From IMG/VR virus record IMGVR_UViG_3300044491_000269, positions 1 through 21,727 of that record: 21,727 bases of DNA; one strand, 5' to 3'. The position numbers were made by a program, and so were the translations under genes. Origin of the DNA: a virus. Of the stretch, positions 15,022 through 21,727 are shown piece after piece. Below the pieces are notes generated by a model that made no database searches, was not told the origin of the DNA, and saw only the letters and a list, made by a program, of their open reading frames with translations. Position 1 is the first letter of the stretch. Each line of letters opens with the position of its first letter.

Positions 15022-15549
15022 TTAGATCCAGTCGGGTTTACGTTCGGGTAGTCTAACATAGTTGTCTGCTACCCATGGTTTAGATGCAATGTACATCTTG
15101 TAAGCATCAAAGGTTGAGATGCTTGTATCAAGTTTATAGCAGTCGGGCATTGCCCTTACGAATGGTGTGCATTCTTTGCCACTGCGACCCTGTGGGTCTG
15201 CCGTAGGGAAGATGACAGATGCATGTTCCAGAGCAGTTTGGCAGTTATGAACCTTGCCATAGCGGGTGGTGTACTCTCCACACAGTGCAAGACCATGCTG
15301 AATCAACCAACGCCAGTTTGTCACAAACTCACTTGCCCATTTCGTACATGGGTGGTTACGAAAAGCACCCTTCTCAGTGGCATAGGGAGTACCGTCTGCC
15401 TTGGGAAGGGTGCCGAAACCATGACCCCACTTGTCGGATGCCACGATAGAGAGCATTTGACAGCACTCTAAGGGCATCTTGACGATGTGCTTGTCGGGAA
15501 GCACGATCGCAGACAAGTGTGGACTAGGGTCAGTGACAAAGATGTTCAT
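15022..15549 (-). CDS. Conserved phage protein, function unknown (MNIF...DKH.VKM family)
   Basis: A 175-residue protein. I recognise the pattern from other phages (MNIFVTD start, then DKHIVKMPLECCQMLS, NHPCTKWASE, then EYTTRYGKVH) but cannot name a function. Several conserved His, Lys, Cys and Trp residues suggest an enzyme or nucleic-acid-binding fold. The start overlaps the gp45 stop as TGATG. It replaces the T4 gene rpbA in the 45-to-44 interval. Confidence 0.75.
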   Translation of the reverse strand: MNIFVTDPSPHLSAIVLPDKHIVKMPLECCQMLSIVASDKWGHGFGTLPKADGTPYATEKGAFRNHPCTKWASEFVTNWRWLIQHGLALCGEYTTRYGKVHNCQTALEHASVIFPTADPQGRSGKECTPFVRAMPDCYKLDTSISTFDAYKMYIASKPWVADNYVRLPERKPDWI

Positions 15550-16277
15550 CAGTATTCAGAATCAGGTTCCAATGCGATCAGCAGTTCGATGTTCTCGATA
15601 GAGGATGCTGCGGACTCACTAATGATACCTGTCAGACGAGCAATTTTCTGCTCAAACAGTTCCACATTGTAACCTTTGGCAGCCTTACAGGGACCACCAC
15701 CAGTGAAAAGGATGGAGATGTTCTCAATCTTCATGCAGAAGCAGAAGTCTTGATCAGTCTCACCCAGTTCGATCTCCAAGGTGTTGGAAGTAGCGTTACG
15801 CTTGTCGGTTACAGCAGCATACAGGCGACCATCTTTACCAGAGAAGCACAGATCAGGAAGTTGATAGAGTGATGCAGTCTGCTGAATCTGCATCAGTTGA
15901 CTGTTATTGATCTCAGTGACAACAGCAGCGGCACCGAGACTGCCAATTTGGTCAGGAGGAAGAGTGATATGACGTTCGTCAGCATAGTAATACTTCATGT
16001 GACTACGACCATGACTGATATCCACACGACTGTCAGTAAAGGTCACCTCAGGTACTTCACGAGAGTCACGGGAGAACAGACGGATCGTCTTCATCATGTT
16101 ACCCAGGTCATAGATGGGTGCCTTACGCTCAAACTCTACGTCCTTGAAGGTGCAAGCACCGAAGATGCTCTTGTTGTTTGAAATCGTGGAAACCTTTTGC
16201 CCAGGTTTGAACATGATCGAAGGATTAATGTTCATAAAGAGACCCAGGATATCCATCTGGGGTTCGGAGAATTTCAT
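15549..16277 (-). CDS. 45: gp45-like sliding clamp
   Basis: A 242-residue processivity clamp matching T4 gp45 (228 aa), a trimeric ring that holds the polymerase on DNA and in T4 also activates late transcription. Its start, MKFSEPQMDILGLFMNINP, lines up with the T4 N-terminus. Other support is the size, the beta-rich pattern with the repeated fold (MKYYYADERHITLPP in the middle) and the position between 46 and 44. The ATG at 16277 is chosen by that match. An ATG three codons earlier (16286) overlaps the previous stop as ATGA and may be used instead. Confidence 0.93.
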   Translation of the reverse strand: MKFSEPQMDILGLFMNINPSIMFKPGQKVSTISNNKSIFGACTFKDVEFERKAPIYDLGNMMKTIRLFSRDSREVPEVTFTDSRVDISHGRSHMKYYYADERHITLPPDQIGSLGAAAVVTEINNSQLMQIQQTASLYQLPDLCFSGKDGRLYAAVTDKRNATSNTLEIELGETDQDFCFCMKIENISILFTGGGPCKAAKGYNVELFEQKIARLTGIISESAASSIENIELLIALEPDSEY

Positions 16278-16282
16278 ACAAG

Positions 16283-16573
16283 TCATCGATTAGGGTATTC
16301 TTCAAGTTTGGCGTTTTTGTCGTTGAAGTGCATCAACAGTACACCATAGTGTAGCACCTTCATGATATCACGTCTAGCGGTGCCTTTCTTATCGTAGCGA
16401 GAAGCATACTTCAAGATATTGCTACGGCAGAATGCTTCTCCGTCACCACATGCTTCAATCAAATCAAGAGTTTGAATCTTATCATCACCAGCAGAATAAT
16501 GCTGCCGATATGTATCCGTGATGTAGTCACGCAATTCTTGGAGGATTGCTTCCTCATTGTACTTGTTTGCCAT
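16283..16573 (-). CDS. DUF3310-like small protein
   Basis: A 96-residue protein with the pattern of DUF3310, a domain common in phages and sometimes labelled nucleotide-kinase-like without biochemical proof. The segments are IQTLDLIEACG, FCRSNILKYASRYDKKGTARRDIMKVLHYG in outline, and a final hydrophobic helix. It starts two bases after the oxygenase stop in the context TGTTAATTATG, identical over 11 bases to the start of the carbamoyltransferase, with no Shine-Dalgarno sequence. Its stop overlaps an ATG in the gp45 frame. Confidence 0.75.
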   Translation of the reverse strand: MANKYNEEAILQELRDYITDTYRQHYSAGDDKIQTLDLIEACGDGEAFCRSNILKYASRYDKKGTARRDIMKVLHYGVLLMHFNDKNAKLEEYPNR

Positions 16574-16575
16574 AA

Positions 16576-17172
16576 TTAACAGAAACGTTCAAGTTGTGAA
16601 ATGTAGAGGTCAGTCTTTTCATTGCCTGATGTATCAAGAGCAATAACAGAATCCCTGATGAATGGATTCTGAATATTTGACTGATCCCACCAGTGAATGA
16701 CCTTACGAATACCAGACTTAACTGGTTGAACTCTATGAAGGAGACCCGTTGGGTATATGACAGCATACCCCGCTGGCAATTTTACACTAACACAAAAGTC
16801 ACCGAAACGCAAATCAAGTTCTCCCCCATCATACTCATCAGGATTATTCAAGAAGAGTGTGGTTGAAACATCGAGTCGTAGACCATCAGAAGAAACTACC
16901 TCATCTGAGTGCCATCCATAACTCTGACCTGCTCGGTACTCTTTGTATGTGTACCCCGTACGGGCATTACTGAGGGTCAGACGTTGATGGTCACTGGCAT
17001 CGACTTCATGGTCAAGTTCCTCAGCAGCAAATCCACCAAAAGAAGAACCATAACCTAGAAGTTCATAACAATATTTGTCTGGGGTGTTTCTTTTGATAAG
17101 AGTTGCCCCGACAGCAGAGGCGAGGGTACGTTCTACCTCGCTCTCATTCAGGATCTTAGTTCGATACAGCAT
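16576..17172 (-). CDS. 2OG-Fe(II) oxygenase, PKHD-type hydroxylase
   Basis: A 198-residue dioxygenase of the PKHD (PiuC-like) type. The Fe ligands are His88 and Asp90 in YGWHSDEV and His146 in GLLHRVQPV. Arg156 in SGIRKVIHWW is the expected 2-oxoglutarate contact. The core strand LDVSTTLFLNN and YDGGELDL are typical. Substrate unknown. The start overlaps the stop of the AAA+ ATPase gene as TGATG. It differs clearly from the two other oxygenases in the window, so it is not a recent duplicate. Confidence 0.87.
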   Translation of the reverse strand: MLYRTKILNESEVERTLASAVGATLIKRNTPDKYCYELLGYGSSFGGFAAEELDHEVDASDHQRLTLSNARTGYTYKEYRAGQSYGWHSDEVVSSDGLRLDVSTTLFLNNPDEYDGGELDLRFGDFCVSVKLPAGYAVIYPTGLLHRVQPVKSGIRKVIHWWDQSNIQNPFIRDSVIALDTSGNEKTDLYISQLERFC

Positions 17173-18269
17173 CAGTCTTGGAGAAGAGGGGATTCAGAAA
17201 GGTCAATCTTAGCATCAATCTTGCTGTACAGTTCGAGGAAGGACTCTTTGGTCTCGTCATCGAAACGGTTGAGGCAGAGTTTGATTGCTTTCAGACGGTC
17301 ACCAAAGATAGAGAATGCACGAATGACGTGAACCAGACGACGAGTGGAGATAACCTCATCAATACCACCCTCAGCAAAGGTCTTACGGATGATCTCTGCC
17401 CAGGTAGTCAGGTTCTCAATATACTCATCATCGCAACAGTTGAGTTCAGAGCAGTAGTTGTTGAGCATCTTCTTCTCAACGGAAGGGGTGGGATACTCCT
17501 GCTCGAAGGTAAGGGGGAAACGCTCCAAGAATGCTTCGTTGAGGACGTTGGTGCCAATGAAGCGACCGTCGTCGCTACCCTTACCCTTAGTGTTAGCGGT
17601 AGCGACCACAGTGAAACCTTTGGCAGGAGTCACAGTGCGACCAACTTTCTTCAAGAAGACACCCTTACCTTCCAGAATAGATTGCAGACAGAGGATCTTG
17701 TTAGAGGCAAGGTCAATCTCGTCAAGCAGAAGGACAGCACCACGTTCCAGTGCTTCGATGACGGGACCGTTGTGCCACACAGTATTACCATCGACGAGAC
17801 GGAAACCACCAATCAGGTCATCCTCGTCAGTCTCAACGGTAATGTTGACACGGATCAGGTCGCGACCCAGTTGAGCACATGCTTGCTCAACAGAGAAGGT
17901 CTTACCGTTACCAGACAGACCAGTAACGAACACAGGATAGAACACCTCAGAACGAATGATCTTTTTCAGATCATTGAAGTTCCCGAACGGGACATAATTG
18001 GAGTCTTTCTGAGGAATCAAGTTAGTATTTTCCCGATCGGTAACAGGAGTGGCAGCAGGTGCTTCATACGCACGTTGGATTTCCAGTGCAGTCAGGTTCC
18101 ACTTGCCACGACCAGACTTGTAAGAATCAAGACGCTTGGCAATGGTGGGGTAAGAAACGTTGAAGTGGTCAGCAGCACGAAGCAAGTGGTTGGTCTTGAC
18201 ATCTTCGCCAAAGTTACGAGAGAGGAAGTCAATGATATCGGTGGTGGTCACGTCAGCAGTGCGAGGCAT
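17172..18269 (-). CDS. cobS: MoxR/CobS-type AAA+ ATPase
   Basis: A 365-residue AAA+ ATPase of the type annotated as CobS in cyanophages. Residues 1-70 form a small N-terminal domain that may be helix-turn-helix-like (HFNVSYPTIAKRL). Walker A GLSGNGKT is at 117-124, Walker B AVLLLDEID at 178-186, sensor 1 ATAN at 223-226, and the arginine finger in FLERF at about 250. These fit the MoxR/CobS/NorQ branch, whose members act with a VWA-domain partner to remodel proteins or insert metal. The adjacent upstream gene is exactly such a VWA protein. A role in cobalamin synthesis is not supported by anything else here. It has its own leader with a TATACTAT box. Confidence 0.9.
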   Translation of the reverse strand: MPRTADVTTTDIIDFLSRNFGEDVKTNHLLRAADHFNVSYPTIAKRLDSYKSGRGKWNLTALEIQRAYEAPAATPVTDRENTNLIPQKDSNYVPFGNFNDLKKIIRSEVFYPVFVTGLSGNGKTFSVEQACAQLGRDLIRVNITVETDEDDLIGGFRLVDGNTVWHNGPVIEALERGAVLLLDEIDLASNKILCLQSILEGKGVFLKKVGRTVTPAKGFTVVATANTKGKGSDDGRFIGTNVLNEAFLERFPLTFEQEYPTPSVEKKMLNNYCSELNCCDDEYIENLTTWAEIIRKTFAEGGIDEVISTRRLVHVIRAFSIFGDRLKAIKLCLNRFDDETKESFLELYSKIDAKIDLSESPLLQD

Positions 18270-18295
18270 GATGTCGTCTGTTGTTTGGTATGTGA

Positions 18296-18303
18296 ATAGT
18301 ATA
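18296..18303 (-). promoter_or_regulatory. TATACTAT promoter-like box before the AAA+ ATPase gene
   Basis: The minus strand reads TATACTAT, three bases, CATAC, then CAGACG closer to the start codon. The same arrangement precedes the VWA protein gene. TATACT fits a sigma-70 -10 element, but no convincing -35 is seen because a G/C-rich hairpin occupies that place. Confidence 0.5.
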
Positions 18304-18310
18304 GGGGAGA

Positions 18311-18331
18311 AGGGGGGTAACAGACCCCCCT
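18311..18331 (-). terminator. Hairpin after the VWA/peptidase gene
   Basis: A perfect 8-bp stem, AGGGGGGT and ACCCCCCT with a 5-base loop, begins nine bases past the stop codon. The minus-strand sequence after it is TCTCCCC, so the U-tract is poor. It probably separates the two transcripts or protects an RNA 3' end. Confidence 0.55.
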
Positions 18332-18339
18332 AGGGGACA

Positions 18340-20517
18340 CTACGCGATCCGTCCAGCAAAGGAAGAGAGCATCTTGCGATTGACCGACTTGGACTTCAAG
18401 GTCTTCTTGAAGGCATTACGGATCTGACTCTTGGTAGCATCTTCATTAACGTCCATCTCTACTTCGGAAGAGTAAGAATTCGATTGAATTACATACAGTT
18501 CGTTGTAAGGAGAGTTGTTGACAACAACAGATTTGTCTCGTTTGAAGACTTTCGTATATTTATCAACAGTATGCCACAGACCGAAAGAACGAAGGTAGTG
18601 ACTAAGACCACGAGTATTGCAGATACGGAACCCAAGGACACTACTGTTGGGATGGGAGTCCCGAATGATACGAATCAGAGCATTTGTCATACTTTGGTTA
18701 GCATCAGTGATATCAGAGTAATAACGTCCCTTATGTCGAACCACAGTGTTATAACCAACGCTGCTCGGATAAGGTGCATCAAAGTATTGTGTCAGTTTAT
18801 GATCACGAGCATAACCGATGCACTGAGACTCACCATCAGTCAGGATAATCAGGTGGGATTTCTCAACACCATTACGAGTCTGCCACTCAGGAAGATACTG
18901 ATGCATAGCAACCAGTGCTTCATTAAGAGGAGTGCCACCCAGACCCATGAAGTAAGGAGGAGCAGGACGGAACTTGTAGCAAGTGTTACGCTGATGCCAA
19001 TAGTTTGCGACACGATACATGTTGCGACACTGACGTTTGAAGTCCTTCTGATTACCTTCACTGGTCAGAAGATTAACCAGTTTGAATCGATTGTCGATCC
19101 ACAACTGACCGACTTCATGACTAGCAACATCGGGGAGATCATTAACACTCTCATGAGTCTCGCACCCCAGGAAGGGATTGAGTGCTGCATCGGACACAAA
19201 GGAGTACACATCAAAAGGAATACCAACCTTCTTGCAGAACTGAACAAGGTTGATGACCTGACAAACAGTCTCGAAGATCTCCTGTGACATAGAACCAGAC
19301 CAGTCAAGTAAGAACACAAGACCATGATTCTTGCCATCAGTGGTACGAGTCACTTTTTTGAAGATGTCGTCACTGAACTTGTAATTGTGCAGTTTGGTGG
19401 TATCCAGAACACCAGTGCGAGAGGTAGAAGAACGTGCATAGGCAGATGCAGACTTCTTGCACTCAAACTCCTTGACCAGATAGTTCACATCTTTGGCAGT
19501 CTTGTTGCAGAACTCGTTGAACTCAGAGTCAACACCAGCAAAGACATCAACACCTTCGGAAGTTTCAGTTGCATAATACTGATCCCAGTATTCTTCTGCT
19601 TTGTCCCAAAGTTGCTTGTTGTTGACAATGATTTTGTCAGAGTAAATCTTGGGGAACTGAACATAAGTGGGAGACTGAGCATGACGATCGATCAGACTCT
19701 CAGCAGCACGGTCAAAGTTACGTTGAGTGGTGACGTTATCGATATCGGGATCAGCATACTCATAGGAAGGAGTATCAAGATCGGCAGGGTCGAGATTATC
19801 ATCGCCCTGATTATCACCCTTATCACTCTCCTCAGTAAACCAGGGGCGAGGAGTTTCACCCTGACCCTGTTGTTCGTCACTTTGCTCAAAAGAATTGGTG
19901 CTTTCCTCAGTAGAAGAAGAACCATTGCCAGGAGCACCTTGGGGTTGAGCAGGAGTGCTTTGCTTTTTCTCTTCGCGTTGCTGCTTGGTAAACTCGTAAA
20001 TAGCGTCAGCAGCAGCAATTGCCTCAGCAAACGTCTCAGCAGCGCCCACAGCGTCTCTAAGGGGGGTCTCAGAGTCTTCAAAAGGCATCATTGAATATGC
20101 ACCGATCTTATAGTGCAGGTTGACACGATCGATCAAAGGAAGCAGTTCGAGTTTCTCGTCCTTAATGCAGAAGAAATCCTGAGCATTGAGTTCCTGATAA
20201 CCACCATAGAAGTCCTTGGTCAGACCAGGGAACTTACGCTTCATCAGTTTTTCGATGCGAGCATCCTCAGTCACGTTGACATAGGACTTGGGGCAAGGAA
20301 GATCATCAAGACCTTCGTTGGGGGTGTAGAGGGCATGACCGACCTCGTGACCGACCAGCATGGTGTACACAGTATCGCTTGCTTTCTTCCACAGGGGCAG
20401 GGTCAGCACACGCTTCTCAACATCAAAGGAAGCAGTGGGGACTTGTTTGTGCTCTACCAGAAGGTTTTCGGTAGCAAGCAGGCGGGCGAGATTGCCCTTG
20501 ATCTCTTGGGTGTTCAT
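18340..20517 (-). CDS. Large VWA-domain protein with HExxH metallopeptidase-like N-terminus
   Basis: A 725-residue protein. Residues 1-130 hold a zincin-like site: HEVGH at 57-61 with Glu84 or Glu89 of the EDARIE stretch as a possible third ligand. Residues 180-250 are an acidic, Gln/Ser-rich linker. A VWA domain spans about 395-620 with a complete MIDAS: DWSGS at 405-409, Thr529 in GGTPLNEAL, and Asp561 in LIILTDGES. The layout resembles VWA-containing metallopeptidase-like proteins and CobT-type partners of MoxR ATPases; cyanophage versions are often just called peptidase. The next gene is such an ATPase, so the two likely form a chaperone or protease machine. It is the second largest protein in the window. 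The catalytic activity is inferred. Confidence 0.85.
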   Translation of the reverse strand: MNTQEIKGNLARLLATENLLVEHKQVPTASFDVEKRVLTLPLWKKASDTVYTMLVGHEVGHALYTPNEGLDDLPCPKSYVNVTEDARIEKLMKRKFPGLTKDFYGGYQELNAQDFFCIKDEKLELLPLIDRVNLHYKIGAYSMMPFEDSETPLRDAVGAAETFAEAIAAADAIYEFTKQQREEKKQSTPAQPQGAPGNGSSSTEESTNSFEQSDEQQGQGETPRPWFTEESDKGDNQGDDNLDPADLDTPSYEYADPDIDNVTTQRNFDRAAESLIDRHAQSPTYVQFPKIYSDKIIVNNKQLWDKAEEYWDQYYATETSEGVDVFAGVDSEFNEFCNKTAKDVNYLVKEFECKKSASAYARSSTSRTGVLDTTKLHNYKFSDDIFKKVTRTTDGKNHGLVFLLDWSGSMSQEIFETVCQVINLVQFCKKVGIPFDVYSFVSDAALNPFLGCETHESVNDLPDVASHEVGQLWIDNRFKLVNLLTSEGNQKDFKRQCRNMYRVANYWHQRNTCYKFRPAPPYFMGLGGTPLNEALVAMHQYLPEWQTRNGVEKSHLIILTDGESQCIGYARDHKLTQYFDAPYPSSVGYNTVVRHKGRYYSDITDANQSMTNALIRIIRDSHPNSSVLGFRICNTRGLSHYLRSFGLWHTVDKYTKVFKRDKSVVVNNSPYNELYVIQSNSYSSEVEMDVNEDATKSQIRNAFKKTLKSKSVNRKMLSSFAGRIA

Positions 20518-20538
20518 CGGGGTTCCGTCTGTATGCAG

Positions 20539-20546
20539 ATAGTATA
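20539..20546 (-). promoter_or_regulatory. TATACTAT promoter-like box before the VWA/peptidase gene
   Basis: The minus strand has TATACTAT, three bases, CATAC, and AGACG, matching the leader of the AAA+ gene. It sits 22 bases before the start codon, directly after a terminator hairpin, as expected for a new transcript. No clear -35. Confidence 0.5.
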
Positions 20547-20576
20547 AGACCCCCCAGGAGGAATCCTAGGGGGTCT
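20547..20576 (-). terminator. Terminator hairpin after speD
   Basis: AGACCCCC pairs with GGGGGTCT, and an inner AGGA/TCCT pairing closes a 4-base loop: 12 pairs with one mismatch. It begins eight bases past the speD stop on the minus strand. The sequence after it, TATACTAT, is only moderately T-rich and also serves as the next promoter-like box. Confidence 0.65.
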
Positions 20577-20583
20577 GTGCCAG

Positions 20584-20919
20584 TCATCCGACTGGTCGTT
20601 TAATGGTCTGGTAGCACCATCTTTTACTTAGTAATGCCTTTCTCATAAATGAAAATGCTTCATGAGGGTCTGTGTGATCACCACAGGTAAAGGCATCGCA
20701 CACTGCTTCTCCATTTTCTGGCCAAGTGTGAATACTGATATGACTCTCCGCTAACATGGCGATAGCGGTAACACCCTGGGGATCAAACTTATGAGATTGG
20801 ATACCCAACAAGGTGCTGTTTGCACATTGTGCTGCTGTAACCAGCATGTTGCGAATGTAAGACTCATCATCTAGGAGAGCGGAGTCACATTGGCGAAGAG
20901 TAAAAACTATATGTTTCAT
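20584..20919 (-). CDS. speD: S-adenosylmethionine decarboxylase proenzyme
   Basis: A 111-residue bacterial-type AdoMetDC, which cleaves itself to form a pyruvoyl group and makes decarboxylated S-adenosylmethionine for spermidine synthesis. The cleavage motif AESHISIHTWPE puts the pyruvoyl precursor at Ser59. His64 and Cys79 (in FTCGDHTDP) occupy the spacing known for the processing and catalytic residues of this class. Length is near that of the short bacterial form. speD is a known cyanophage auxiliary metabolic gene. The start overlaps the gp46 stop as ATGA, so translation is tied to a recombination gene. No spermidine synthase is present in the window. Confidence 0.95.
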   Translation of the reverse strand: MKHIVFTLRQCDSALLDDESYIRNMLVTAAQCANSTLLGIQSHKFDPQGVTAIAMLAESHISIHTWPENGEAVCDAFTCGDHTDPHEAFSFMRKALLSKRWCYQTIKRPVG

Positions 20920-21727
20920 CCTTGAATAGGCGTCATTACAGAAAAGTCTCCTTCTTTGGCGAACTGTACAATGCGTTCAAACTTATCATACAGAACGTCC
21001 CCTTTATGTGAAATAACAAAGAGGTTAGTCTTTTCTCCGAGACCTTTGAGGATTCTCATAAGTTCATCAGTGGCAGACTGATCGAGCGATGAATCAAACA
21101 CTTCATCCAAGAGGAGAAGATTTGTAGACACACTGTTTTTCAATGCAGCAACTTCTCTCCAAGTGAACAGAAGTGCTAGATCGATCTTTTGCTTTTCACC
21201 TTCCGAGAAGGATGCATAAGAGAAGTCATCACGGAAACGAGAAAGAATCTTCTCGTTAAAATTATCATCAAGCGTGAAGTTCACATAGAAGTCCATGCTT
21301 TGAAGATATTTATTGATGCGCTGGTTGATAACGGGAATGAACTTAGAAATAATCTTTGTTTTGATCCCGCCATCTTTGAGCAGACCAGCGACAACTTTGA
21401 GATGATCAGTCTGCTTGTTGATATTAGAACATGAAATTTGTTTTTTGTCAAGCAGATCTTGCATGACGATCAGTTCTTGCTTCTCCTTTTCTAAATTAGT
21501 GGAGTCACTACCAACATCACTCATGATCTTGGTGTTCTCTTTCAGGAGGTGCATCTCCTCTTTGGTGAGTGACTGAATCTCATACCGATATTCGTTGACC
21601 TTGCTCGCTTTGTCGCGAAGTTCTTTAACAGTCTTACTGAACTCATTGATGTTGTTAAGGATCTGTGTTCCAGCATCATGTAGTTCTTGGCATTTGAGAT
21701 TTAGTTCTGCTTGTTTATCAATCCGAA
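20916..21727 (-). CDS. 46: gp46-like recombination endonuclease subunit (C-terminal part)
   Basis: The frame is open from the right edge to the stop at 20916, giving about 269 residues of a longer protein. T4 gp46 is the Rad50/SbcC-type ATPase that, with gp47, resects DNA ends. The visible part starts in the coiled coil (RIDKQAELNLKCQEL at the edge) and reaches the C-terminal ATPase lobe. There the signature FSEGEKQKIDLALLFTW, the Walker B LLLLDEVFDSSLD and the switch His in VISHKGD are intact. The Met at 21554 is internal, not a start. The stop overlaps speD. Confidence 0.93.
   Translation of the reverse strand, partial: RIDKQAELNLKCQELHDAGTQILNNINEFSKTVKELRDKASKVNEYRYEIQSLTKEEMHLLKENTKIMSDVGSDSTNLEKEKQELIVMQDLLDKKQISCSNINKQTDHLKVVAGLLKDGGIKTKIISKFIPVINQRINKYLQSMDFYVNFTLDDNFNEKILSRFRDDFSYASFSEGEKQKIDLALLFTWREVAALKNSVSTNLLLLDEVFDSSLDQSATDELMRILKGLGEKTNLFVISHKGDVLYDKFERIVQFAKEGDFSVMTPIQG

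Noticed and set aside
17172-18269. Cobalamin biosynthesis as the role of the CobS-like ATPase
   Set aside because: Only the AAA+ fold supports it. No other cobaltochelatase subunit or cobalamin gene is present, and the VWA partner carries a peptidase-like site.
17178-18299. Plus-strand open frame of 373 codons opposite the AAA+ ATPase gene
   Set aside because: It is an antisense shadow of a gene with complete AAA+ motifs. It has no domain pattern, ribosome binding site or partner of its own.
19324-20094. Plus-strand open frame of 256 codons opposite the VWA/peptidase gene
   Set aside because: Repetitive hydrophobic composition reflects the antisense of the acidic linker, and there is no initiation signal.
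20916-21554. Treating the Met at 21554 as the start of a 212-residue protein
   Set aside because: The frame stays open upstream to the window edge and encodes coiled coil typical of gp46, so this Met is internal.
1-21727. tRNA genes, CRISPR arrays, IS elements or attachment sites
   Set aside because: The gaps are too short or lack cloverleaf-like pairing. No regularly spaced repeats, transposase or integrase were found by eye; a tRNA scan would settle the tRNA point.

Overview
The window reads as part of the genome of a T4-like cyanophage (contractile-tailed virus of marine Synechococcus or Prochlorococcus). It holds almost the whole T4 replication and recombination set, on the minus strand and in T4-like order when read from the right edge: gp46 (partial), gp45 clamp, gp44 and gp62 clamp loader, RegA, gp43 DNA polymerase, UvsX and gp41 helicase. 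Mixed into it are genes typical of cyanophages: speD, hsp20, a carbamoyltransferase, a CobS-type AAA+ ATPase with a large VWA/peptidase partner, and several 2OG-Fe(II) oxygenases. I see no tRNA, integrase, IS element, intron or CRISPR array. This is a lytic phage genome, not a bacterial locus.

Layout from right to left, in the direction of minus-strand transcription. 21727-20584: the end of gene 46, stop-start coupled to speD. 20583-18270: a hairpin and promoter-like leader, then the 725-residue VWA/metallopeptidase protein, then a second hairpin and leader of the same design. 18269-11602: a tightly packed run of AAA+ ATPase, 2OG oxygenase, DUF3310-like protein, gp45, conserved unknown, gp44, 2OG oxygenase, Dam, gp62, RegA and a small ORF. 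Most junctions overlap by 1 to 17 bases. 11599-8577: carbamoyltransferase, two small membrane proteins, a 38-codon gene and a Pro-rich protein with a basic tail. 7084-8686 is the only plus-strand block: three exported, probably virion-associated proteins. 6914-33: Hsp20, a small protein, two paralogous Sm-like proteins, gp43, UvsX, 2OG oxygenase and gp41.

How they fit together: gp41, gp43, gp44/62, gp45, UvsX and gp46 make up the replisome and recombination machinery. RegA would repress translation of the early genes. Dam modifies DNA. The three oxygenases sit inside the replication operon but their substrates are unknown. The plus-strand block and the neighbouring minus-strand membrane and structural genes have late-promoter-like octamers close to TATAAATA, so they are probably expressed late.

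No stretch over 300 bases lacks a gene. The largest gaps are 6234-6434 (two hairpins and a doubtful short ORF) and 6915-7083 (a divergent promoter region with a 10-bp direct repeat). The parts most worth following up are the AAA+/VWA-metallopeptidase pair with its duplicated leader, the overlapping Sm-like paralogues, the 38-codon gene at 9365-9481, and the plus-strand gene at 7799-8686, which has a signal peptide but no ordinary start codon in front of it.
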